From positions 13,272-37,696 of the forward strand of contig DYCH01000048.1 in assembly GCA_019418235.1 (NCBI GenBank): DNA of 24,425 bases, read 5' to 3'. Positions 14,716-21,340 of this stretch are shown here, piece by piece. The number at the start of each line of letters is the position of its first letter. The stretch's first letter is position 1. The notes beneath the pieces are model-generated. The model saw only the letters and a program-made list of their open reading frames with translations, was not told where the DNA came from and did not search any database. Position numbers and translations under genes: made by a program. Source of the stretch: Sutterella sp. (GTDB lineage: Bacteria; Pseudomonadota; Gammaproteobacteria; Burkholderiales; Burkholderiaceae_F).

Positions 14716-16134
14716 TTAGCGAACACCGCGTTCTTTAATCGTGGCTTCGGCAATGGCAACGCACTTACGAGCCAAGGTGGCGGTCGGGTCGACAATGGCG
14801 ACCTTTTTGCCTGCGACTTCAAAGTCGTCTTGTTCGTGGAAGATCAAGGGCAATTCCGTGCAACCCAAGATCAAGACGTTGCAGTCGTGTTCCTTCACCA
14901 AATATTCAGCTGCGCTATAGAGGTCATCGTAGCATTCACCCGTCGTGAAGCCGGCCTTAGCGCCCTTAGGACCATAAATAGCGGCCATGACGCGTTCTTG
15001 ATGTTCGGCATCCGGCACAAACATGGCCATCTTCATCTTGTCGGCCTTCTTGCCGTAGATACCCGTGCGAATCGTGCCGCTTGTGGCCATTAAGCCCACG
15101 CGAGCCTTATCACCGAACTTGGCTTGGATTTCGTCCAACATCGTTTGTTGCATATCGATAAAAGGCATATCCAAGTGACGCAACAAGCGCGGCAAAAATG
15201 CGTGAGCCGTGTTGCAAGGAATGATGGCGACATCACAGCCGTCTTTTTGCAAACGCTTAGCGCAGTTATACATGGCCAACGTCGGATCGGCACCACCTTC
15301 TAACAAGCAAGCCGTACGGTCATCGATTTGCGGGTTTTGTTCAATCACGACCTTAAAGTGTTCTTGGTCGTTCTTAGCGGGCGTTGCCTTCACGATCTTG
15401 TCGTAGAGGTCGACGGTTGCGGCCGGTCCCAAACCGCCGATCAAGCCCAACTTAAAGGGTTTCGGTAACTTCGTCGTGGGATAAACCAAAGCGGCGGCAG
15501 CAAAAGCGGCAAAGACGTCCATGACAGGGAAGCCCTTAGCAGCCAATTCTTTTTGCAATAAGGCAAATTGCGTGCAATTGGGAACAATCACTTCGGCGCC
15601 GGCTTCAACCATGCGCTTGCAGACGGCTTCAAGCGTTGCCATGGGTGTGACCATGTCGCCCGAGCGGATTTGTTCACGAGCGACGTTTAATGCGGCTTCT
15701 TCCTCATCGGTGGCGAAGATCATCTTCATCTTTTGGCTGAGTTCGCATTCGCCAGACATGCAGGAGGTAGCGTTGGTGGTATCCAGTACGCCCATGACCG
15801 GAGCCTTTTCTTGCATTTGAGCCATCAAAGCGGCCTTCATGTCAAGAATCGGCGTTTGCATTTCACGTTGAACTTCATGGATGAAACGGCCGCACTTAAA
15901 GTCGGGGACTGCCACGATGTCAGCACCCATTTCAGCTAAAAGTTCAGCTTCGTTAAAGATGAAGATCTTGCGATCACTCATCGCCAATTCGGGATCGGGA
16001 TCGATCTTAAAGGTGTCTTCGCTCATGATGATGCAAATGTCATCATCGCTTTGAGCCAAGAGTTGCGTCTTCACTTCAAGTGCAGCACGCGGATTTAAAC
16101 CACTGATGATGCCGATGGTCTTTTTGTCAGCCAT
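14716..16134 (-). CDS. Two-domain aspartate/glutamate racemase family protein
   Basis: A 472-residue protein made of two Asp/Glu racemase-like halves. The C-terminal half (about 226-472) is a canonical PLP-independent racemase: GLIGGLGPAATVDLY at its start and the catalytic Cys pair in PCNTAH (Cys307) and GCTELP (Cys425). The N-terminal half (about 1-224) starts with a matching IGIISGLNPRAAL. It carries one Cys in VPDFKCGRF (Cys81) and one in VPNCTQFAL (Cys187), at places equivalent to the catalytic pair but with altered surroundings. It may be a diverged second active site or a regulatory half. Likely reaction is racemisation of aspartate, glutamate or a related acidic amino acid; substrate unknown. 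The start was set at ATG 16134 because AGGGGA (16142-16147) lies 7 nt upstream; a longer frame to 16218 would translate through that site. Confidence 0.88.
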   Translation of the reverse strand: MADKKTIGIISGLNPRAALEVKTQLLAQSDDDICIIMSEDTFKIDPDPELAMSDRKIFIFNEAELLAEMGADIVAVPDFKCGRFIHEVQREMQTPILDMKAALMAQMQEKAPVMGVLDTTNATSCMSGECELSQKMKMIFATDEEEAALNVAREQIRSGDMVTPMATLEAVCKRMVEAGAEVIVPNCTQFALLQKELAAKGFPVMDVFAAFAAAALVYPTTKLPKPFKLGLIGGLGPAATVDLYDKIVKATPAKNDQEHFKVVIEQNPQIDDRTACLLEGGADPTLAMYNCAKRLQKDGCDVAIIPCNTAHAFLPRLLRHLDMPFIDMQQTMLDEIQAKFGDKARVGLMATSGTIRTGIYGKKADKMKMAMFVPDAEHQERVMAAIYGPKGAKAGFTTGECYDDLYSAAEYLVKEHDCNVLILGCTELPLIFHEQDDFEVAGKKVAIVDPTATLARKCVAIAEATIKERGVR

Positions 16135-16331
16135 GAATATATCCCCTAAAAAGAAAAACAGTGTGCACACAAAACCGCCCGTGCATGTTTTACACATCCA
16201 CCGACTGTTTTTGCTCACATTTACAAATTCAGTCTAATACAATTTCATCTTGAAAGTAATTTATTTTTGGCTCGAAATGGGACAATCCTTTCAAAGGGAT
16301 TGTTTCTAATCAAATGCCTTGAGATTTGTCC
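16135..16331. other. Divergent intergenic region between racemase and rmlB
   Basis: About 200 bp between divergently transcribed genes. It holds the racemase ribosome site, a perfect ten-base palindrome GTGTGCACAC (16161-16170), a possible plus-strand -10 TACAAT (16238-16243) without a clear -35 box, and a seven-pair hairpin, ACAATCC with GGATTGT (16282-16303), 28 nt before rmlB. The palindrome may be a regulator site; no regulator is assigned. Confidence 0.4.
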
Positions 16332-17405
16332 ATGTTTAAGACTTTATTGGTGACGGGAGCAGCCGGCTTTATCGGTTCGAACTTTGTTGACGCAGCCCTT
16401 GAAAAGGGTTATCGCATTGTGGCTCTCGATAAGCTCAACTACTGCGGGAATTTAGAAAATCTTGTCGATGCCCGCCAAAGCGATCGCTTTACGTTTATTG
16501 AAGGCGATGTGGCGGACACTGCTAATGTTTTAGCGTTACTTCAAACTCATCAAGTCAATAGCGTCGTTCACTTTGCCGCCCAAACCCATGTGGATCGTTC
16601 CATTAAGGATCCGACGGCTTTCATTGAAGACAATGTGGTGGGCTCTCAGCATTTACTGCAAGCTTCGCTTCAATATTGGAAGACTTTGGATGAGACTTCT
16701 CAAAAGGCCTATCGTCATATTCATATCTCCACCGATGAAGTCTTCGGGGACTTAACCGACGATGAGGCACCCTTTACGGAAACGAGTCCCTATCGTCCCA
16801 ATAGCCCGTATTCCGCCAGTAAAGCGGCCGCCGATATGTTCGTGCGTGCTTACGGGAAAACCTATGGATTGCCCGTGGTGATTGTGCATCCCTCTAATAA
16901 TTACGGGCCCAGGCAGTTTCCCGAAAAGTTAATTCCTTTGATGATTCAAAGAGCGCTTGCCGGTGATACGCTTCCCATTTACGGAAACGGTAAAAACCGT
17001 CGAGATTGGATGCACGTGAGCGATCACTGTCGTGCGCTTTTAGCGATTATTGAAAAAGCCCAAGCCGGTGAGACTTTTAATCTCGGTAGCGGCATCGAAA
17101 CAACGAACATTGAAATCGTTGAAACGCTTTGCGCGATCTTGGATCAAAAGCGTCCGAAAACTGAAGGTCACTATCGCGATCAAATCAAATTCGTTGCCGA
17201 CCGTCCGGGGCACGATTGGCGGTATGCGATGGATACGAACGAAGCCTATGAGCGCTTAGGCTTTAGCGCTTCTGTGAGCCTTCAAGCGGGACTTGAAGCA
17301 ACGGTTGATTGGTACTTGGAAAATGCCCAATGGGTGGAACATATTTTGACCGGTCAATACCGTCAATGGATCGATAGGCAATATGGAGTGAAACGTGAAG
17401 ATTGA
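16332..17405 (+). CDS. rmlB: dTDP-glucose 4,6-dehydratase
   Basis: RmlB (RfbB) converts dTDP-glucose to dTDP-4-keto-6-deoxyglucose, the second step of dTDP-L-rhamnose synthesis for surface polysaccharides. It is a 357-residue short-chain dehydrogenase-like enzyme. The NAD motif is GAAGFIGSN (9-17). The catalytic Thr-Asp-Glu lies in HISTDEVFGDL (134-136). YSASK gives Tyr160 and Lys164. Typical substrate segments follow (HPSNNYGPRQFPEKLIPLMI, GNGKNRRDWMHVSDH, DRPGHDWRYAMD). I chose ATG 16332 rather than a TTG two codons earlier, which lacks a better ribosome site. It overlaps the next gene by 11 nt, indicating one transcript. rmlA and rmlD are absent from the window. Confidence 0.95.
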   Translation: MFKTLLVTGAAGFIGSNFVDAALEKGYRIVALDKLNYCGNLENLVDARQSDRFTFIEGDVADTANVLALLQTHQVNSVVHFAAQTHVDRSIKDPTAFIEDNVVGSQHLLQASLQYWKTLDETSQKAYRHIHISTDEVFGDLTDDEAPFTETSPYRPNSPYSASKAAADMFVRAYGKTYGLPVVIVHPSNNYGPRQFPEKLIPLMIQRALAGDTLPIYGNGKNRRDWMHVSDHCRALLAIIEKAQAGETFNLGSGIETTNIEIVETLCAILDQKRPKTEGHYRDQIKFVADRPGHDWRYAMDTNEAYERLGFSASVSLQAGLEATVDWYLENAQWVEHILTGQYRQWIDRQYGVKRED

Positions 17406-17955
17406 AGAGACGAAACTTCAGGGTGTCAAAATTTTAACACCCGATGTTTGGCGTGATGACCGTGGGTTATTTGTCGAACTTTGTCGAGCTAATCGCTATG
17501 AAGAATGGTTGGGCGTGCGCTTTGTGCAAGACAATTTCTCGGTTTCTCAATACGGTACCCTTCGCGGTCTTCATTTCCAGTACCGTCATCCGCAAGGAAA
17601 ACTCGTGACGGTGACTTCGGGAAAAATTTTCGATGTGGTGGTGGATCTTCGAGAAGAGTCAGAGACGTTCGGTCAATGGACAGGTGTGATGTTAGATAGC
17701 GAGTCGATGCAACAGCTCTATATTCCGGAAGGTTTTGCGCACGGTTTTGTGACTTTAAGTGATACCGCACACGTCTTATATCGATGCACCGATTACTATC
17801 ATCCTCAAAGTGAAGCAACGCTTCAATTCGACGATCCGACCGTGGGCGTGGTGTGGCCACAAACTGAAAAAAGATTGTTGAGCCCCAAGGATCAGGCCGG
17901 ACGCTCGTGGCAAGCGTGCTTGGCACTTTTGTCAAGTCAAAAACACAAAAAATAA
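17395..17955 (+). CDS. rmlC: dTDP-4-dehydrorhamnose 3,5-epimerase
   Basis: RmlC (RfbC) epimerises dTDP-4-keto-6-deoxyglucose at C3 and C5, the third step of dTDP-L-rhamnose synthesis. The 186-residue cupin protein shows DDRGLFVELCR, the catalytic-His segment LRGLHFQ (His60), HPQGKLV, IPEGFAHGFVTLSD and the YRCTDYYHP tyrosine region. It starts at GTG, inside the last codons of rmlB, with GGAG (17385-17388) 6 nt upstream, so translation is coupled. The last ~15 residues are a basic tail. The pair rmlB-rmlC is commonly adjacent; finding it without rmlA or rmlD suggests those are elsewhere in the genome. Confidence 0.95.
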   Translation: MKIEETKLQGVKILTPDVWRDDRGLFVELCRANRYEEWLGVRFVQDNFSVSQYGTLRGLHFQYRHPQGKLVTVTSGKIFDVVVDLREESETFGQWTGVMLDSESMQQLYIPEGFAHGFVTLSDTAHVLYRCTDYYHPQSEATLQFDDPTVGVVWPQTEKRLLSPKDQAGRSWQACLALLSSQKHKK

Positions 17956-18024
17956 TCCCATGAACCTTTGGGAAAAATGGCAAAATATCCCCTTTGCCCA
18001 AACTGTTTTCGTAAGTAATTAGAC

Positions 18025-20433
18025 ATGGTTAGTTTCTTAGATAAATTAAATCCCCAACAACGCCGAGCCGTGGATATGCCGGCTAAAAGCGCCTTGATTT
18101 TGGCGGGTGCCGGTTCCGGCAAAACGCGAGTGCTGACGACGCGCATTGCCTACATCATTCAATCCCAAATGGCCTCTCCTTTGGAAATCTTGGCCGTGAC
18201 CTTTACCAATAAGGCCGCCAAGGAAATGCTTACGCGTATCACGGCTTCGATGCCGATTAATACGCGTGGTATGTGGGTAGGAACTTTCCACGGTTTGTGC
18301 AATCGTCTTTTGCGTCGTCACTACAAAGAAGTGGGTCTACCGCAAACCTTTCAGATTTTGGATCAAAGCGATCAATTGTCGGCCATCAAGCGTTTGATGA
18401 AGTTGCATGGCATCAATGACGAGCTTTTCCCGCCCAAGAAGATTCAAAACTACATTTCTGCCGCCAAGGAAGAAGGGCTTCGTGCTCGCGACATGACGGC
18501 CGAGCACGGAGAGCGAGCCAAATACGCTGAGATTTATAAACTCTACGAAGATCAATGCAATCGTGAAGGCGTTTGTGACTTCGGCGAATTGCTTCTTCGC
18601 AGCTACGAATTATTGGCTCGCAACGCCATGATTCGTCAGCACTATCAACAACGTTTCCGCTTTATCTTGGTGGACGAATTCCAAGATACGAACCGTTTGC
18701 AATACAAGTGGTTAAAGCTCTTAGGGGGCTTTGATCCGTTGGGCCGTCGTGAATACCACGGTAACTGCATTTTTGCCGTGGGTGACGATGACCAATCTAT
18801 TTATGCTTTCCGCGGCGCCCACGTGGGTAACATGACGGACTTCAAAAACGAATTCCAAATCGATGAAGTTGTGAAGCTTGAACAAAACTATCGCTCCTTC
18901 GGTCACATCTTAAATGCCGCCAATGAGTTGATTTCCCATAACGAAGATCGTTTGGGCAAGGACTTGTGGACCGATGCCGGTGACGGTGAAAAGATTAAGG
19001 TCTATCGAGCCGATGATGATCGCTTAGAGGCCGATTACTGCTTGAGCACCATTCGAGAAGCCATCATGAATGGCACCAAGCGCGATGAAATTGCGATTTT
19101 GTATCGCTCCAATGCGCAAAGTCGAGTGTTGGAACAAGCGTTGGTGGCAGCCGGTATCCCCTACAAGGTCTACGGCGGCTTGCGATTCTTTGATCGCGCT
19201 GAAATTAAAAACGCATTGGCTTATTTGCGTTTGATTGAAAATCCGAAAGACGATACGGCTTTCTTGCGTGTGGTGAATTTTCCGATCCGAGGCATTGGAG
19301 CAAAGAGCATTGAAACGCTTCAAATGTTAGCCGGTGAGCGTCAAATCAGTCTTTATGAAGCCGCTCAACAAGACGAAGGCTCAGCCGGTACAAAGTTGCG
19401 CACCTTCACGGACTTAATTGACTCCATGCGCTTTGAGTATTCGTGCTTGCCGTTGCCTGAATTGATTGAAGCGGTCAATGATCGTTCCGGCATCGTTGCG
19501 CACTACAAAAAGGATAAAGAAGGCCAAGACCGATTGGATAACTTGGACGAATTACAAAGTGCTGCGAAAGCTTACTTGGTGGAAGAAGGCATTGCAGTCG
19601 ATGCCCGAGCCGATCAAATTGAAGTGGATGCCGAAGAAGATGAAATGAGCTCTTTGGCAGGCTTTTTGTCTCACGCCGCACTTGAAGCGGGGGATAATCA
19701 AGCCCAAAGCGGGGAGGATGCCGTTCAATTGATGACGGTGCATGCTGCGAAGGGCCTTGAATTTGACGTGGTGTTTATCACCGGTGTCGAAGACGGTCTT
19801 TTCCCGCATGCCAATAGCAGTAACGATGAATTGGCATTGTCTGAAGAACGGCGCTTGATGTACGTGGCCATTACCCGCGCTCGTAAGCAACTTCATATGA
19901 CTTTTGCTCTTCGTCGCATGTTGCGTGGTCAATACATGGATTCAGGCCCCAGCCAATTCTTGCGCGAAATCGATGAGTCTCACTTAAATCGTCTCTACGA
20001 AGAACGGTTCGGTAGCTTTGCTCGCGATGAAGACGAAGATCAATCGAGCGCTTGGGATGAACAGCGTTCTTCTCGCTCTTCGGGTGGCTACTCTCGAAGC
20101 GGTTGGGATGGCGGTTATGAACGTCGCTCTTCTTACGGCTCTTCAAACCGTTGGGGGAACTCTTCGGGGTCGTCCTACGGTGGCTCCTCTTATGGCGGAT
20201 CATCTCATTCGTCGTACGCTCGTGCGAAGATGGATCCGGCCGTGCGAAAGATGGCAGCCAAGCAAGAAGTTAACGGCTTTTCAATCGGTATGCGAGTCTC
20301 TCACCCGAAATTTGGCACAGGGACGGTTCGCAACCTTGTGGGCGTCAATGACGATGCTCGTATTCGTATCGAGTTTGATGATGTGGGTACGAAGGAATTG
20401 TTGCTCTCGCTTGCGAAGTTGACGAAATTCTAA
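18025..20433 (+). CDS. uvrD: ATP-dependent DNA helicase UvrD/PcrA type
   Basis: An 802-residue superfamily 1A helicase that unwinds DNA 3' to 5' in nucleotide excision and mismatch repair and clears stalled replication or transcription complexes. Motifs in order: Q motif NPQQRRAV, Walker A GAGSGKT (28-34), motif Ia AVTFTNKAAKEM, Walker B DEFQDTN (217-223), motif III GDDDQSIYAFRGA, motif IV LEQNYRS, motif V TVHAAKGLEFDVVFITGVEDGLFP and motif VI EERRLMYVAITRARK. Residues ~674-731 are a low-complexity Ser/Gly/Tyr/Arg linker. The last ~50 residues (GMRVSHPKFGTGTV onward) are the Tudor-like domain that binds RNA polymerase in PcrA/UvrD. It starts 69 nt after rmlC with no clear ribosome site, so shared transcription is possible but unproven. 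Confidence 0.95.
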   Translation: MVSFLDKLNPQQRRAVDMPAKSALILAGAGSGKTRVLTTRIAYIIQSQMASPLEILAVTFTNKAAKEMLTRITASMPINTRGMWVGTFHGLCNRLLRRHYKEVGLPQTFQILDQSDQLSAIKRLMKLHGINDELFPPKKIQNYISAAKEEGLRARDMTAEHGERAKYAEIYKLYEDQCNREGVCDFGELLLRSYELLARNAMIRQHYQQRFRFILVDEFQDTNRLQYKWLKLLGGFDPLGRREYHGNCIFAVGDDDQSIYAFRGAHVGNMTDFKNEFQIDEVVKLEQNYRSFGHILNAANELISHNEDRLGKDLWTDAGDGEKIKVYRADDDRLEADYCLSTIREAIMNGTKRDEIAILYRSNAQSRVLEQALVAAGIPYKVYGGLRFFDRAEIKNALAYLRLIENPKDDTAFLRVVNFPIRGIGAKSIETLQMLAGERQISLYEAAQQDEGSAGTKLRTFTDLIDSMRFEYSCLPLPELIEAVNDRSGIVAHYKKDKEGQDRLDNLDELQSAAKAYLVEEGIAVDARADQIEVDAEEDEMSSLAGFLSHAALEAGDNQAQSGEDAVQLMTVHAAKGLEFDVVFITGVEDGLFPHANSSNDELALSEERRLMYVAITRARKQLHMTFALRRMLRGQYMDSGPSQFLREIDESHLNRLYEERFGSFARDEDEDQSSAWDEQRSSRSSGGYSRSGWDGGYERRSSYGSSNRWGNSSGSSYGGSSYGGSSHSSYARAKMDPAVRKMAAKQEVNGFSIGMRVSHPKFGTGTVRNLVGVNDDARIRIEFDDVGTKELLLSLAKLTKF

Positions 20434-20438
20434 AAACG

Positions 20439-20574
20439 ATAAAGGAAAACCGCTGAAAGAATACTCCTTCAGCGGCTTCCGTATAAGTTGTCATGCAGGG
20501 TCCTTTCGGAACTGTCCTACAGAGCACACTGTCATTATACGAGAGAAAAGTTTTCTGTCACAAAAAACACCATG
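20439..20574 (-). repeat. Intergenic module, copy A (direct repeat with 21180-21302)
   Basis: A ~136 bp block that aligns along its length with 21180-21302 in the same orientation, with one gap of about 14 bases. Shared landmarks on the plus strand are TTAAAGG/ATAAAGG at the left, TGAAAGAAT, GTATAAGT, a conserved GAGAGAAAA-TTTTCTG block and ACACCATG at the right. Divergence is considerable, so the duplication is old or the two belong to a dispersed family. Confidence 0.75.
20441..20528 (-). ncRNA. Candidate small RNA, copy A
   Basis: On the minus strand a -35-like GTGACA (20556-20561), a 16-nt spacer and a perfect TATAAT (20534-20539) precede a segment of about 87 nt. The segment can fold CUGU-AGG-ACAG and UCC-GAAA-GGA mini hairpins. 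It ends in an 11-pair stem (CCGCTGAAGGA with TCTTTCAGCGG, 20450-20475) followed by TTTTCCTTT, a terminator. No open frame with a ribosome site is seen in it. The same promoter-to-terminator plan is present in copy B. It is not a family I recognise. Confidence 0.5.
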
Positions 20575-20596
20575 TGTTGGTTGCGAAAGAGCGTTT

Positions 20597-20878
20597 TCAG
20601 TATATTTCATTAGGTTCAAGATGATCTCGCAATTTGTATAACTCCATTTTTGCGAAATCAGTTTGTCTATCCTTATCTGGAATTCTTCCTGATGCACTAC
20701 TTATTGCACAAGTTAGTTGGCCCAAAATAAGTTTTGCTGAGCCAGTGATATGCAGACCTATCATTTCAATCTGTTGAATGTAGGGCTTAGCTTCCTTTTT
20801 GTTGGAGGCCGTTAAAGCGCAATCCATCAAATTCTCAATTTGTGAGAATTCTTCAACTGTCAGTTTGTCTTTAAACAT
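20597..20878 (-). CDS. Hypothetical protein, 93 residues
   Basis: A small acidic-basic soluble protein, predicted mostly helical, with no signal peptide or membrane helix and no motif I recognise. Two Cys are present (in MDCAL and LTCAI). The start is supported by AGGA (20887-20890) 8 nt before the ATG. It stands between the two copies of the repeated module on an AT-rich patch and looks like an accessory gene. It could alternatively be a decaying fragment, but the frame is intact and the ribosome site good. Confidence 0.6.
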   Translation of the reverse strand: MFKDKLTVEEFSQIENLMDCALTASNKKEAKPYIQQIEMIGLHITGSAKLILGQLTCAISSASGRIPDKDRQTDFAKMELYKLRDHLEPNEIY

Positions 20879-21021
20879 TTTTTATTTCCTATAGTCGCTT
20901 TAATGATTTTCTATGAACAACTTTGTTTTCGAGTTAAAACATGTTGTTTACACAAGTATGCTACCTCAGATACGTTTTAAAAGACTCTGAATGTTAGACG
21001 TCAGAGTACTATCCCCCTAAA

Positions 21022-21170
21022 TGAACCAACCCCTTATTCTGCGACAGTTTTTACAGCCAATTTTTGGTAAAAACTTTTGGGGATAGATAACCTAATCTTT
21101 CTTGGATTCTACCGTTGTTATACCAATAAATGTATCGATTAATTATGCCTTGCAATTGAAAGCGAGTTTG
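21022..21170 (-). mobile_element. Remnant of an IS3-family insertion sequence
   Basis: The stretch contains the end of an IS3-type transposase gene plus what looks like its terminal end beginning TGAACCAACCCC at 21022, oriented as expected just beyond the transposase stop. The other end and most of the element are gone, ending abruptly next to module copy B at about 21175. Confidence 0.65.
21051..21170 (-). pseudogene. C-terminal fragment of IS3-family transposase (OrfB)
   Basis: The minus-strand frame ending in TAA at 21051-21053 reads ...INRYIYWYNNGRIQERLGYLSP then KVFTKNWL and stop. The pattern I-x-x-YI-x-x-YN-x-x-R-I-Q-x-x-LGY-x-SP is the typical end of the integrase core region of IS3/IS150-type OrfB. 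Only about 37-40 residues remain, with no start codon or catalytic DDE residues except possibly the region just before. It is dead as a transposase. Confidence 0.75.
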
Positions 21171-21179
21171 AGACCTTTG

Positions 21180-21302
21180 ATTAAAGGGAAACTGTTGAAA
21201 GAATTCTCTTTCAAGAATCACTGTATAAGTGGTTATTCAAGGTTCTTGCAGAACAGACAGTAATTATGTGAGAGAAAAATTTTCTGTTACAAAAACACCA
21301 TG
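21180..21302 (-). repeat. Intergenic module, copy B (direct repeat with 20439-20574)
   Basis: Second copy of the module described at 20439. It lacks about 14 bases present in copy A but keeps the promoter-like pair and the terminal hairpin. Its right edge overlaps the right arm of the M20 peptidase terminator. Confidence 0.75.
21183..21257 (-). ncRNA. Candidate small RNA, copy B
   Basis: On the minus strand GTAACA (21285-21290), a 16-nt spacer and CATAAT (21263-21268) precede a ~75-nt segment. It folds GTTCT-GCA-AGAAC and then ATTCTTGAAAGA with TCTTTCAACAGT (one mismatch, loop GAAT), followed by a T/C-rich tail. Promoter boxes are weaker than in copy A. Compared with copy A the terminal stem differs in its outer pairs on both arms while pairing is mostly kept. 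Confidence 0.4.
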
Positions 21303-21324
21303 ACAAACGATGGTGTCATGGTGT
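21291..21324 (-). terminator. Rho-independent terminator of the M20 peptidase gene
   Basis: ACACCATGACA (21295-21305) pairs perfectly with TGTCATGGTGT (21314-21324), 11 pairs with an eight-nt loop. On the minus strand it runs into TTTTT. It lies 16 nt after the stop codon. Confidence 0.9.
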
Positions 21325-21340
21325 TAGTTTAAGGACTTAA

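Larger units (their letters stand above)
20879..21340. other. Gene-poor accessory patch
   Basis: This 460-bp stretch contains no intact gene. From left to right it holds the upstream region of the 93-residue gene, a weak hairpin ACTCTGA/TCAGAGT (20984-21007), an IS3-family transposase remnant (21022-21170), module copy B (21180-21302) and the terminator of the M20 peptidase gene. Confidence 0.7.

Noticed and set aside
16135..16218. 28-residue N-terminal extension of the racemase
   Set aside because: The extension covers the AGGGGA ribosome site, and the protein family begins near MADKKTIGI.
16282..16303. Hairpin before rmlB as a terminator
   Set aside because: Only seven pairs and a short T run, and the upstream gene is divergent, so there is nothing for it to terminate.
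20441..20528. Candidate RNA A as a CsrB/RsmY-type CsrA sponge
   Set aside because: It has four GGA triplets, some in or beside hairpins, but copy B has none in corresponding places and the RNA is short; not enough to name it.
20984..21007. Hairpin ACTCTGA/TCAGAGT as a functional terminator
   Set aside because: Seven-pair stem with a weak T run and no gene ending nearby; possibly a relic of lost sequence next to the IS remnant.
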